Made by a program: the position numbers and the translations under genes
Source of the DNA: Sipunculus nudus
Taxonomy: Eukaryota; Annelida; Sipuncula; Golfingiida; Sipunculidae
Direction of reading: 5' to 3'
Length of the DNA stretch: 64,000 bases
NCBI GenBank assembly: GCA_026874595.1
Contig: CM049321.1
Coordinates: forward strand, 46,989,797-47,053,796
Notes under the pieces: generated by a model
The model's input: the letters and a program-made list of their open reading frames with translations, nothing else
Databases searched by the model: none
Told to the model about the DNA's origin: nothing
Part shown: positions 1-11,440 of the stretch, one piece after another
Numbering within the stretch: position 1 is the stretch's first letter
Layout: each line of letters opens with the position of its first letter

Positions 1-60
1 GGGTTCTAAACTTTCACCTTGTACTATTCCTGAGCTTGTATCTGCCTGTATGTTTATTAG

Positions 61-290
61 GGCCCTGCGCGGGCTGAAAAATTGAACCCGCACCCGCCCC
101 GCATCATGCCCTGTCAGCCCGCAGCCCGCCCCGCAATATAAAAAAAAAATAAATTCAGCCCGCCCCGCCTCGCAGTTACTATGATTCTTTCAGCCCGCAC
201 CTGCCCCGCCAAATTTTCTTTCAGCCCGCACCCGCCCCGCCCCGCGTTTTTTTCAGTTCCTGGCCCGCAGTCCAACCCGCAAAATAATGA
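61..290. repeat. GC-rich CCCGC-type degenerate repeat
   Basis: Clustered imperfect copies of a motif like CAGCCCGCACCCGCCCCGC stand out in otherwise AT-rich DNA. A short matching block lies at about 1410-1440, directly before the zinc-finger relic. The two blocks may bound an inserted ~1.4 kb segment. No coding potential is seen. From 290 to 1410 I see only AT-rich sequence with short chance ORFs. Confidence 0.55.
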
Positions 291-1441
291 AAAATAGTTT
301 TCATATCCAAGGTTTATATATCACAATATTTTACAGCACATGTATAAGGCACGCTTATTATTAATATATATAAAATGTTTGCTGATTGGAATGAAATATT
401 TATTTGAATACGTTTTTGCAATAATTCAAACCATAATTCATGAAATATTTTTAAAGACATGTTTGATTTGTTGGATGGATTTAATTTATAGATAATGATT
501 TAACACACCTTAAATATGTTTCCATATTTTACAGGGGTAATAAACAAACCTTTGGTTTATTGTGTCTGTTTCTACTTAAATATATAAAAAAGTAAAGAAA
601 AAAATTAGACTTCTTCAAAGTATTTGTACCCAAAGTGACCCTTTAGAATAGTATTGGCTAATCACAAGCCATCAAACTTACGAGATGTGTTGCTGGTTAA
701 ATTTTTATATTCATAATCTGCTAATTAGCTGAAACTGAGACTAATCAGGTCAAGGGAGTAAAAGGGGTAATCTGACCGTTGTGGCTTTCGGTTCAGGATG
801 TTCATTGAGATCTGGACAGAGCCTTGTTTCTTACAGCAATCATCAACACATAATGCTGTGACCAAACAGGGACTTTACCAGCCAGTGAGTGGCCAGTGTC
901 ATTTACAATTAGCCAGCACATGGAGCTACAATTAGATAAGGAGTCCACCTTAGGCTTTGTGCAGTTCCAGGTCAATTGAGTCACCTACAGAGCCAGCTGT
1001 AGCCAGACACTGTCTATTACAAGATCAAAGGTAATCAAGCCCTTGCTTCACTTCTAACCATATTATGTAATATGTGAGACATGACATAAGTACAGGGTTA
1101 CAGTCCATATACAAAATCAGGCCAGGTAACTTAATACAAAATTATGACCAGCTCCCATCGCAAAGACAATTGTTTAAAGTCTAGATTTCAGATTAAGGAG
1201 TCACTATCTATTTTGTATAACAAATTGATGTTATACCTAGAAAAGACACATTTGCATGGTGTTGTTACAACTGTCAGTCAGAATAAGGGGTTAACAGGGA
1301 TAATTTTATTTTTTCACGATACCAGAAAACATTTTATACAAAAATTCCAATTTCTTCAAATGATATTTTTTTGAGTATAATTTTATATTCATATTTTACC
1401 GAACTGCCAGCTCATCAACCCGCAGCCCGACCCGCCCCGCA

Positions 1442-2190
1442 CATTGTGTATGTGCAATTGTGCATGAAGGTTTCAATGGAGAATCCTTTGACAGTCATTT
1501 CGTTTCTCTGTAGTGCGTGTCCTGACGTATCACTTCAGATTTTTAGTTCAGTGAAATAATCATATTAGTATGGTTCATCTCCAGATTTTTCATTATTTTT
1601 TTGTCTTTATGTGTGCGTTTGTACATATTCTGGTCACCCCGCGAAGTGAATCATGTCACACTATGTGTGTATAAAGACTTTTTTGTTCAGAGAAAGATCT
1701 ACCAGAGTATTCACAAACGAACGTTGATTTTCAAGTGCGAGTCCTCATGTGTATTTTTCGATGAGGCCATTGTAGGTGTCCTGCCATTGACTTTACATTT
1801 TCATCTTTTCTCATTAGTGTGCATGATACGTAATTGTGTGTGATTTAAAACGACTCGGAGAAAGGAATCATTAATTACTGTGTTTGCACTTGTATTCTCG
1901 CCTGTATGTATCCTGCAGTATACCTTTATAAATAACATATGCCACAATAATCGCATCGTAATTGTTTCTCCCAATTATGTGTCCTGATGAAAACCTTTAG
2001 GATAGGCTGGCCTGAGATATACTTGAATGCAGTATTCACATCTGTATGGTTTCTCCCCAGTATGTCCAAATGTGAACATTTAGAGTAGGCTGGCCAGAGA
2101 AATACTTGTATCACTATGCAACGTTCACATAGGTATGGATTCTCCCCCAGAATGTTCTCATGTGAACATTTTGGGTAGTTTATATGCTTG
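1442..2190 (-). pseudogene. Decayed C2H2 zinc-finger array, distal tail
   Basis: On the minus strand this stretch keeps broken pieces of C2H2 fingers, for example RTHNWEKQLRCDYCGICYL near 1926-1990 and repeated CIQVFL(W/R)PAY-like modules, interrupted by stops and frameshifts. It aligns by eye with the distal dead tail of gene B (about 20.3-21.0 kb); both carry a GTGTGATTT(A/G)AAACGACT block. The finger-like modules at 1975-2165 also resemble those at 6664-6900. The simplest reading is that 1442-2190 and 6664-7106 were one tail of gene A, later split by the insertion at 2192-6672. It should not encode a product. Confidence 0.6.
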
Positions 2191-4183
2191 GGTTGGCAAA
2201 TACTTCCCAGAGGGAAGGGAAGGGAAGGGAAAGGAAGAAATACCCCCCCCCCCCCCCATTCTTCCCAAAGAAGAAACAAAGCCGAAACATATACATGTCA
2301 TTTTTTGCGTTGAACATGATATGTTGGCTTGCTGTATCCGTACAAATCAGAGGGATTGTTTCCACAACCATGTTTCTGAGAAACACACCGGGGTGCGACT
2401 GCTTTTCCAGGGGGTGTCATTCAGACTGTGGGCTCACTAACGCAGTCTTCAGTTGAGCAATTAGTAAGCTGAACTCCATTCAGATGATTCCGCAGTCAAA
2501 GAGGTTTGGGTTGTTTTAGGGGATTGTCTAGTTGCATGATGAAAATGAACTCAATTTGAGTCCAAACATTTCAAGGTGCTGATTGTGATTTGTACAGTCT
2601 TTAGATGAGCGATAATTAAAGATTTTTCAACTAGAGTATATACACTCAAGAGATGTTTTGTAGAGCAGGGCTAGCCTTAAGCTGAGTAATGTACTTTAAA
2701 TTGAATTAAATGAATATATCAAATTAAACTGGTTGGGTTAAAAAAGATGCTCACACTGTTTGAGAATTTACTGACTACTGAGCAGATCGCTTATTTATTT
2801 GTCCAATAATGAGCGGATCTAAACTGGGGTCTTTAAACAAGGGTCCCATGGGTTACGGCGCTCAGCTGATCATGATTGGACTATAAATGTATCACCATTG
2901 TTATACTATATTGAGTAGAAAAAGCTTATGAATATCATGGTCATGTTGGGCTTTTATAAAGGAATATAATGTAATATTTAAGTAAAGGATATATGAAATA
3001 CTCTGACTGATGGATTAATATGGAGTAAAATATAGTGGTTTATTTTTTATTTATTTGGGAGGGGTCGAAAAAAAAAAAATTTATTTGAGCAAATATGATT
3101 GCAATGACAGTATACTAAGCAGTGGTATAATGATGATAAGGCTATTTGTTGAAGGATCTATAGTGTATGGAAAACTGCAAGATTTCAATTTGACAGATAC
3201 AAGGTTATGATTAACTATGCTGATGAGGGGATTTATGAATTTGTAACTGTATGACATGATATCTTGACAAGATCGGTCTTGACAAGGTACATTATTTTGA
3301 TGACCCTCACGTCTACATATTACACAATATTGACATAATTTCTGGCATGTACATAGGTACCTATGGACAAATGGTCAAAAGTACTGAACCAACTAGAAGG
3401 TTAAAATATTAAAAATATGATGAAATGTAGATACAGTTTGAGAGGAAGAGGTAATTTGGGCCATGGTTGGTTTATATGATTGAAGAAAATGATGCAAATA
3501 ATATTTGAGATCCGACCATGCCTTTCCATTGGTTACAATTTTGATAAGCTGTTGACAGTTCAACAGTTTACACATTTGTCTGATGAGATCCAATTTATTT
3601 GGTAAACCCTTTTTATCAATTTTATGATATGTAAACAGTTGCCATAACGTCCCCACTCCACAGGCGCAATGACTTGATGGGGGGTGGGGGGGGGGATGTT
3701 GTGTTATGATCAGGCTTACAACGCCTCTGTCTCTCTGTAGATATTTTCTTTAATTATTAAATTTTATGCTATAGCCATAAAACTATTGTTCACAGTGCCA
3801 AGGAGCAAAGCCTCAGTGGGATGAAGAAGGGGATGGTGAGAGTTACAACACCCTTGCATATACATACAGGATATGAAATTTAATTCAACAGTGCTTATAA
3901 AAAAAGTTTATCCATGAACATTTAATATTTAAAACAGGCAGAAAGATGGAGAAAAAAAGCAAACCATTTTTTCCCCATTCTATTGAGCCAATAAAAAATA
4001 AAAAATATTTGCATTTATTCCTTTTTTTCATTACATAATTTTTATCCAGGTTTACGAATGTTACTATAAATTTACAGTATTACATACATGTGATTGTGAA
4101 TATTTCAGTTGATTCACATTTCTAAATTGCATCAGCATTCATAGCTAATGTATCTAGTTTATAGTACCTGTCAACAGAATGAG

Positions 4184-4303
4184 ATGGAGGGAGGAAGGGA
4201 GGCAATAAGGGTGAGAAAGAGAGAAAGAGAAAGATGGAGAGAGAAAGAGAAAAAGCAGAGGAGAGAGAGAGAGATAGAGAGAAAGAGAGAGAGAGAAAGA
4301 GAG
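4184..4303. repeat. Polypurine GA-rich tract
   Basis: About 120 bp of almost uninterrupted purine (GAGA, GAAAGA and GGAGGGA variants) on the plus strand. Such tracts can form triplex DNA or bind GAGA-type factors. Here it is probably microsatellite drift inside the insertion. The Ser/Leu-rich minus-strand reading is an artefact of the repeat. Confidence 0.8.
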
Positions 4304-4774
4304 GCTCTCTGGTAATTACTGCCTGACCCAGACACTCACAGTGGCAGTAGGTCAGACCTGAAGGTGTTATGTAACTGCCCAGTGCACTGCATTTATACTG
4401 ACCTGATGTAAACAATGAAGACTTGGTACCTGGAAACTTGAATAAAATCTACAGTTTTTATCAATTAGTTTCAAATTTCAGATTTTAACAGATGAAATGC
4501 TAATGTGTACATGCTGTGAAAATTAAATCCATAGCACTAACAGGAAAAATTTGAATATTTATATTATATATAATACATGTGTTAAAATTAATCCAAGGAT
4601 CAAAACACCCAATATATTATACCAGGAGCAAACTGGAGTTGGGAATGTTAAATTTTATGAACTGAAATAAATGATCAGCAATATAAATTTTGATTATTTA
4701 GCCAGTATCTTGTAACAACTGATACAACCATGAGTTATAAGTCAAACAAATTAAAATCTTTAATGAGCACTCTG

Positions 4775-5800
4775 ATGAACATCCACACTTTCATTGCAAT
4801 ACATCACTTTGTGGACACAATTAAATGTGCACTTTAATCATTGTAACCCTAGTGGTACAATACAAAATCTAAAATGTAGCATAGCCAAAAATAAAATAAA
4901 ATACAGAAAATTATAACATTCATCTAGATTATGCACCAGCTAAGGGGGGGGGGGGGGTGCAGGGCAGAGGGGAAGCCTGCTAGTAGTGGCCAAGCTAAGC
5001 CAAGGCAAGCTGCCTGGGGTGGGTTACATAATGCACGTGAAGACTGTATTACTAGATGGGCCAGATGTAAACAACACTTGACATGGTGTATGTAAACTTG
5101 AATAAAAACTACTCTTTTCAAACAATTCTTTTGAAATTTCAGGTTTTTAAAGATTAAATCCTTATGTATATATGCTGTGAAAATTAAATCAACAGTGCTT
5201 ACAGGGAAAAAACGTGCCATTGCTAAAGTTGGACAAAATTTAAGGAATTGATTTTTTATTTATGCTAATAACTTGAAAAATTTGCAAAATTCAGATCTAA
5301 TGTTGGGTAAACAATTGAATCTTGATTAAATAAAGTTATATTCCTGAAAAAAAAGTCTCCAGCATCAGCAATTCTCATGTTAAGTGAGCAAATATATTTC
5401 CTGATTTTTAAGAAACTGCATTATATTTGGGCCCGTAACTTCAAAATAATACCCAATACTAACCTAATTTTTGGTATGCGCACAGAAAATGTATGGAAAA
5501 ATATGAATACTAACTATGATCAAAAACAGATCAGTGGTTTTGATATTAGGCAGCTTTGAAGTGTAACAATGGCTTTTTTATGGAAAACAGAGGTTTTTCC
5601 TTAATATCTCGAAGGAACAAAGTCCTAATGACCCAATTTTTGGTATGGTAGGAGATTTGGGGACATCTATTGGTATGCAGAATTTTGGATTCGTAGGTCC
5701 AACTGTTTTAAAACGTGCCCTGTTAATGGACGGACGGACGGACGACGGACAAAGGACCACGACTATAGCTCAGATGACTTATAGTCAGCTGAGCTAAAAA
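4775..5800 (+). repeat. Dispersed repeat, copy 1 (pair at 57.08-58.08 kb)
   Basis: About 1 kb closely matches 57076-58079 in the same orientation. Both carry the same poly-G run followed by GCAGGGCAGAGGGGAAGCC and the same CTGCCTGGGGTGGGTTACAT block. Copy 1 ends in a GGACGGACGGAC tract, then AGCTCAGATGAC..GTCAGCTGAGCT and AAAAAT. An older relative of its inner part lies at 4390-4560. There is no coding capacity. It is probably non-autonomous. Confidence 0.75.
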
Positions 5801-5869
5801 TGTCTACTCCAAAAATGTCTTCACTTCCTTTAAAAAAAATGTCTATCACTGGAATCCAAAATTGTCTAC

Positions 5870-6410
5870 ATTCATCTATAATTATCGCTCAATTATTATT
5901 TTTATTTTTGAAGATCAGTTTAGGATCAAAGGTTAATCGTACAAGCCTTCTTTGACAAAAGATGTCATATGATTTTAGTATTATGGATATTATGGAGTCC
6001 ATTCAGCTATGAAAGTTTATCAAAGTTCAAGGTTGTGAGTAGTTTGGTCAATTAATAATTTCCCAATATTAACTAGCAAAGTGACATATTATATTTTATG
6101 CTTTTATGTTTATCATAACATACCTTGGACTTTTGTGAAAGTATAGTGTAGACTTTATGGGATACAACTGATCATCACCCTATTAGTATTACTGGTAGAC
6201 CATATCAAGTAGACATTATGGAACAGACCCAAATTCAATGAGTAGAGATTTTAATAAAGAACCATTAATTAGCCAAAAAAACATGCAACAGACATTTTGA
6301 ATGTTGAAGTTTTGGACGTGAACCCAAAGCACTGACAGAACTGATCTGTCTCAGTCTTAATGAGTGAGGCATAGGGTCAGTGTTAAGTTTCTCAGTTCGC
6401 CAGTCCTATT
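5870..6410 (+). repeat. Diverged dispersed repeat (pair at 40.95-41.33 kb)
   Basis: Shares ordered blocks with 40950-41330, including AAGGTTGTGAGTAG, ATCACCCTATTA, GTGAACCCAAA/CATGAACCCAAA and CAGTCTTAATGAGTGAGGC. The copies have many small indels, which suggests old age. No ORF of note. Confidence 0.6.
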
Positions 6411-6663
6411 TATTGAATTTGTTAAATTCTATGAAATTTCTGTTTAATACAACATTTAAAATAATGAAAAACAGTGTGTAAATAATAAATAATTGTAATA
6501 CATTATTCAGTGATTCTCTGATACATAAGTTTATTATGTTTAATAAAACTTTGGGCAGAATGTCAAAAGTTTCTTCCCTGACTTCCTTTTCTTCCCAGAA
6601 ACATCCTTAACTTCCAAGAAATTTCCCTAACTTCCCTGGGAAGGGAAGATTTCTTCCCGGAAG

Positions 6664-7106
6664 AATGCCAACTCTGTTGTATGCAGTATTCCATTTGTAT
6701 GGTTTCTCCTGAGTATGTGTCCTTATGTGAAACTTTGGGGTAGGCTGGCCTGAAAAAATGCTAGTATGCAGTATATACACATTTGTCTGTTTTTTCCCCA
6801 GTATGTGTACTTATGTGAACCTTAGGATAGGCTAGCCTGAGAAATACTTGTATGCAGTATTCACATTTTTATAGTTTTTCAAAAATTGTCTTGACATGTA
6901 TTGTAAGAAATCCTCTTCTGGAAAAACATTTTCCACAGTGATCACACTTAAATGTTTATCCTGCTGTGTTTGTCCAAATCTGATTCTTCGAGGTAGCTCT
7001 TCATGGGAAGCATCTGATCACATATGAATGGATTCTTCCCAGTATGAGTCCTGAAGTGTATAATCAGATTTAATTGAGTATTGAAGCATTTTCCACACTG
7101 GTCACA
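6664..7106 (-). pseudogene. Dead zinc-finger tail of gene A
   Basis: Beyond the gene A stop the same frame still reads a finger ([17 protein letters not shown]), then decays through DQMLPMKSYLEES and frameshifted pieces to modules like CIQVFLRPAYPK. The gene B tail has a matching DQMLLVKSYLEES segment, followed in both by stops at equivalent places. So part of this decay came before the A/B duplication. It is downstream of the stop and would be 3' UTR if transcribed. Confidence 0.7.
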
Positions 7107-9110
7107 CTAAAATGGTTTCTCTCCAGTGTGTATTCTGATGTGAACCTTAAGATCACTACTTGTGGAGAAACGTATGCCACAAAGATGACATTTGAATGGA
7201 TTATCCTCAATATGCGTCTTGTTGTGTGCTGCCAAAGAACTCTTTCTGGTGTAACACTTGTCACAGAAATCACATTTGAATGGTTTCTCCCCAGTATGTG
7301 TTCTGGTATGACCCTTTAGGATAGATTGGACAGAAAAACTCTTGTCACATAATTCACATTTGAATGGTTTCTCCCCAGTGTGTATCCTGATGTGAACCTT
7401 TAGTTCACCATTTGTGGTGAAACATTTACCACAATGATCACATTTGAATGGTTTCTCTCCAGTATGTGTCCTGATATGTGCTTCCAGAGAACCCTTTGTA
7501 TAGAAACCCTTGTTACAGAATTCACATTTGACAGTTTTCTCCCCAGTATGTGTTCTGATGTGACCCTTTAGGATAGATTGGACAGTAAAACATTTGTCAC
7601 ATAATTCACATTTGAATGGTTTCTCCCCAGTGTGTATCCTGATGTGAACCTTTAGTTCACCATTTGTGGTGAAACCTTTATCACAATGATCACATTTAAA
7701 TGGTTTCTCCCCAGTATGTGTCCTGGTGTGAGCTTCCATAGAACTCTTTCTGGTGAAACCTTTGTTACAGAATTCACATTTGAATGGTTTCTCCCCAGTA
7801 TGTGTTCTGATGTGAGTCCTTAGGATAGACTGGACAGAAAAACATTTGTCACAGAATTCACATTTGAATGGTTTATCCCCAGTGTGTATCACGATATGAA
7901 TCTTTAGTTCACCATTTGTGGTGAAACATTTACCACAATGATCACATTTGAATGGTTTCTCTCCAGTATGTGTCCTCATATGTCTATTTAGGTTACCTCT
8001 GTCACTGAAACATTTGCCACACTGGTCACACTTGTGTGGTTTCTCTCCTGTATGTATCCTAATGTGAGCATGTAGGGCAGATTGGTCAGAAAAACACTTG
8101 TCACAGAATTTACATTTGAATGGTTTCTCCCCAGTGTGTGTTCTGATGTGAACCTTTAGTTCACCACTTGTGGTGAAGCATTTGTCACAGTGATCACATT
8201 TGAATGGTTTCTCTCCAGTATGTGTCTTCAAGTGTTGATTCAGACGACCTTTAGTACTAAAACTTTTGCCACACTGGTTACACTTGAATGGTTTCTCTCC
8301 AGTGTGTGTCCTGGTGTGTGCTTCAAGAGTACTCTTTCCAGAGTAACATTTGTCACAGAATTCACACTTGAATGGTTTCTCCCCAGTGTGTATCCTGATG
8401 TGAACCTTTAGATCACAACTTGTGGTGAAACATTTGCCGCAATGATCACATTTACATGGTTTTTCCCCAGTATGTCTCCTCATATGTACATTTAGGCGAC
8501 ATTTAGTAATGAAACAGTTGCCACACTGGTTACACTTGAATGGTTTCTCTCCAGTATGTGTCCTAATGTGAACCTTGAGTGTAGATTTGGTAGGGAAACA
8601 CTTGTCACAGAATTCACATTTGAATGGTTTCTCCCTGGTATGTGTCCTAATATGAACCTTTAGGGTAGACTGATCAGAAAAACACTTGTCACATTGATCA
8701 CATTTAAATGGTTTTTTATCAGAATGTGATTGGATTTGTCCTTTCATTTTCCTATTTTCTATTGAATCATCAGAAATTACTGTAGCTACATGTACTGTTA
8801 TTTTGTCGGTCCCCTCTGCTTTGTTTGAAATATTGGATATTTCACTGTCAATCTGTGTGCTGGTTTCATTTCCATGTGAAGCACATGGAACATCCATGAA
8901 ATACCTTCCTTGTTCTTCTTTAAGACATAGATCAGATGACTTAGAGTCTGACATGGATTCATCACAATTTTCATTTTTTATTCTAGAATCCGTTTCTTGA
9001 TCGCATATGGTCCTGAATATGTCACTTTTTGAAAAATTCCTAAGAGATTTCTGATCATTTTCCATTTTAACATACGTCTTCATATCGTCAGTAGTTTTAT
9101 TAGTATCCAT
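7107..9110 (-). CDS. C2H2 zinc-finger protein, 19 fingers (gene A)
   Basis: Encodes 667 residues, a probable nuclear sequence-specific DNA-binding regulator; target and partners unknown. Residues 1-132 form an acidic, finger-free N-terminus with psi-K-x-E motifs (VKME at 14, IKNE at 44, LKEE at 63) and the family block [13 protein letters not shown] (about 101-113). Nineteen tandem 28-residue C2H2 fingers follow from residue 133, each C-x2-C-x12-H-x3-H with mostly TGEKPFKC linkers. Weak linkers are KTVKC (finger 15) and HIEDNPF (18 to 19). Fingers 4-18 show a three-finger higher-order repeat. The ATG lies seven bases inside an exon whose acceptor is TTTTTTTTGCAG on the minus strand. The ORF ends within a linker, KPF then TAG where the family has AAG, so it looks truncated by a nonsense change. 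Expression cannot be judged. Confidence 0.93.
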   Translation of the reverse strand: MDTNKTTDDMKTYVKMENDQKSLRNFSKSDIFRTICDQETDSRIKNENCDESMSDSKSSDLCLKEEQGRYFMDVPCASHGNETSTQIDSEISNISNKAEGTDKITVHVATVISDDSIENRKMKGQIQSHSDKKPFKCDQCDKCFSDQSTLKVHIRTHTREKPFKCEFCDKCFPTKSTLKVHIRTHTGEKPFKCNQCGNCFITKCRLNVHMRRHTGEKPCKCDHCGKCFTTSCDLKVHIRIHTGEKPFKCEFCDKCYSGKSTLEAHTRTHTGEKPFKCNQCGKSFSTKGRLNQHLKTHTGEKPFKCDHCDKCFTTSGELKVHIRTHTGEKPFKCKFCDKCFSDQSALHAHIRIHTGEKPHKCDQCGKCFSDRGNLNRHMRTHTGEKPFKCDHCGKCFTTNGELKIHIVIHTGDKPFKCEFCDKCFSVQSILRTHIRTHTGEKPFKCEFCNKGFTRKSSMEAHTRTHTGEKPFKCDHCDKGFTTNGELKVHIRIHTGEKPFKCELCDKCFTVQSILKGHIRTHTGEKTVKCEFCNKGFYTKGSLEAHIRTHTGEKPFKCDHCGKCFTTNGELKVHIRIHTGEKPFKCELCDKSFSVQSILKGHTRTHTGEKPFKCDFCDKCYTRKSSLAAHNKTHIEDNPFKCHLCGIRFSTSSDLKVHIRIHTGEKPF

Positions 9111-9130
9111 CTGCCCACTGCAAAAAAAAA
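9111..9130 (-). promoter_or_regulatory. 3' splice site before gene A coding exon
   Basis: On the minus strand a T-rich tract ends in GCAG, followed by TGGGCAG and the ATG. This fixes the exon start at 9117 and implies a 5' UTR intron. The intron sequence just upstream is similar to that of gene B for about 200 bp, which supports recent duplication including the intron. Confidence 0.75.
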
Positions 9131-10131
9131 TAACATCATTATATATACACAGTTATATTCAAGACTAAAAGCTTTAAACACATTTGCATGTAAAAACAAT
9201 ATATTGTGTATATTTATGCTAAAATCACTAGAGCTTATTTCAACAATATGACATGCAAAAACACACAAATTTTCAGCCAAATAGCATCTAGAAAGCCACA
9301 ATTTTTCAGGAAATCATCAAATACCAAATAAGGTAACTTTTCCATGCACAGCCCCTTAATGGCTATTTTCTGAAAATGAAAATCCCTTTCTAGATTTAGT
9401 ATAAGACGCAAGATTTGTACCAGTTTCAGACAGATTCCTGCAAACTGTGGCCTGTAGAGTCGTGACAAACACAAACATATAATGAGTCTGATAGCCATGC
9501 AGTGAGTGTTTTAACAATGTAAGCCAGATACAGTATGTACTCTGGATTGTTTCGGTGTACAGCTCCGGCTGTGACATCCCGAGGAACCTCATCATTGGCT
9601 CGGATAATAAAACTCCATCAGCCTAGAGTTACAACATGCACTATGGCATCCGGCACTGGATAAAGCTGAAGATACAAATGAAGCGAGGGCCCGTTGGATT
9701 GATGGGGATGTAATTTCCAAGTAAATGGATTTCGTATAATTTCTTGTAATTCTTCTTTATTTGTTAACAATCATTTAAATCTATACTTCTGACTTTTGTT
9801 TGTTGCAGGAGCAATGACTGTCATGTTTCAATAATTAATGAATTTTAGCCAGTCACTTGCAAACTAGAAACATTGGCCCAAATACGTCATCAAATTCAAA
9901 CCCACCCCAGTACAAACCTGCAGAGCACTGGGTTACAGTCTTGCAGCGCTGACATATAGTAAACAATGATCAAGCGCTGCAGCCTCTGGCGGGGAGAGTC
10001 TATAATGTCCAAGGTTGTACAGATCCGTGCAACCCCAAAGACACATATTATTATTGTTACAGATGCTTGGACTCTGTTGGGCCTAAAACCTTTGCAGAAT
10101 GATCAGTATGTAATAAAGTATGGGCACTTAC

Positions 10132-10230
10132 TCTGAATGAAGTCAGATATGACTTCATCTCTGTCGGGCCGCTGGAGCCTTCAAGTTGGAACAGCCAATA
10201 GGAAATTAGCATCATTGACAACACGTGATG
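10132..10230 (-). other. Candidate 5' non-coding exon and promoter of gene A
   Basis: On the minus strand TTCAGA is followed by GTAAGTGCCC, a strong donor at 10131/10132. Pairing it with the acceptor at 9117/9118 gives an intron of about 1.0 kb. An inverted CCAAT box lies at 10195-10199 (CAGCCAATAGG on the plus strand). The exon's upstream limit is not defined. This is inferred from splice signals only; no matching exon was found upstream of gene B. Confidence 0.4.
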
Positions 10231-10367
10231 TATGATGGGAAGGATGCTTATGAAAATATGGTCTATTCTAGTGCACAGCACTGGCATTCTTGGGAAAAGC
10301 CCCCCTGAATTCCTCTTTTCCATAGAATGCCCACCTAATTTGCATGGGATTTCTTTTCTGGTGGTGT

Positions 10368-10402
10368 CCTGTTGCGCTAGCCGCCGACGTCGACGCAACA
10401 GG
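10368..10402. repeat. Short perfect inverted repeat
   Basis: CCTGTTGCG and CGCAACAGG flank a 17-base GC-rich spacer containing the palindrome GACGTC (CRE-like core). It lies just upstream of the candidate gene A promoter. It could be a chance hairpin, a repeat end, or a regulatory site. Confidence 0.45.
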
Positions 10403-11440
10403 TTTCAGGTTTCTGTTGCGTCGCCAGCCCACCAAAGGGCTAACTGGGGTTATAGCACGATACGATCTGTTACTCTTAGAAAGAAAATTAAATAAAAAAT
10501 ATTTCCTATGGTTTTAGCAAACCAATGTTCACATAATTTTGTATGTCGAAAGGCCTGTAATAAAAAATAACCATTCTGGAAAGCATGAAGCACCTGCAAC
10601 ATCAACAACTGATAGTATTTGTCCAGAGAGAATTGAAGCATTAACAGCCCAGGTAGACATCTTGCATTTGGTGGCAGTCCTGTATAAGACTTTAGGCCTG
10701 TGTATTATTATCATTATTATATTCATATTTTAACTTCCTTGGTGCAAAATGGGGCTGAGAAAAGAACAGTAATGTTTTCTAGTGGTCAAATATACAATAC
10801 ACATAGATGTACTGAACATTAATCAATGGATATATGTTAAATCTCACAGTTGTGTATGGAGTGTTATAATCACAGTTAACTGCAGGTGCAATCTATGGAC
10901 TCCACAATGCGTCAGTCACTGAAAAAAAGCAATTGAGGAGTTCATTCTTATGGGCTACTGTTGCGCATGCAACAACTGAACCCTGGCAGTTCAATGGATA
11001 AAAAAAAGATTTACAGGCTCACATAAAGGTGATATATCGATTTAATTTGATACTTATTGAGTTTATTTCTATTTATAAATACAAGATTGCTTCTCTATCG
11101 CACAACAAGCAGTGGTATTTCATGTTACAGGTCCCTCCATGTACCAGGGTGAACTCTCACCGCCAGATGATCAAACTCCATAGATAAATGGAGTCTGTAC
11201 ATGGTGGGCTAAGCGCTGGGCGGCATAGCAAAAAGTTGCTATATGTATAGTGATATAGTCGAGGCTTATATTGTTGAAACTCTCACTGTATGGCTATTGG
11301 ACTCAATATATGACAGGGCCTAACAATATTGTTAATAAAGCTAGTATGGACAAGGGTGTGAGCTAGTATAACTTGGGGCGTGAGTTGACACCGCTGGTGT
11401 GTGACTTGCCCCGGTCGCGAGTTGGTATTGTGTGAGCTGA
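10403..11440. other. Non-coding region, nothing recognised
   Basis: AT-rich sequence with short ORFs lacking domain features. I see no splice-bounded exon, RNA gene or clear repeat structure. Confidence 0.5.

Larger units (their letters stand above)
2192..6672. mobile_element. Composite ~4.5 kb insertion with GTTGGCA termini
   Basis: The left edge reads GTTGGCAAATACTTCCC and the right edge, reverse-complemented, reads GTTGGCATTCTTCCGGG. This is a short imperfect terminal inverted repeat followed on both sides by CTTCCC/GGGAAG-rich DNA. The block separates two parts of a dead zinc-finger tail. It contains a poly-C run, a purine tract and dispersed repeats but no transposase that I can see. 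No target-site duplication is convincing, so the element class is unknown. Nested insertion of several unrelated repeats is an alternative. Confidence 0.35.

Noticed and set aside
4122-4415. Ser/Leu-rich minus ORF resembling a signal or membrane protein
   Set aside because: Produced by the polypurine microsatellite.
7074-8411. Plus-strand ORFs over the gene A array (Val/Phe/Pro/Ser-rich)
   Set aside because: They are antisense readings of the tandem finger repeat; the minus strand has intact C2H2 motifs.
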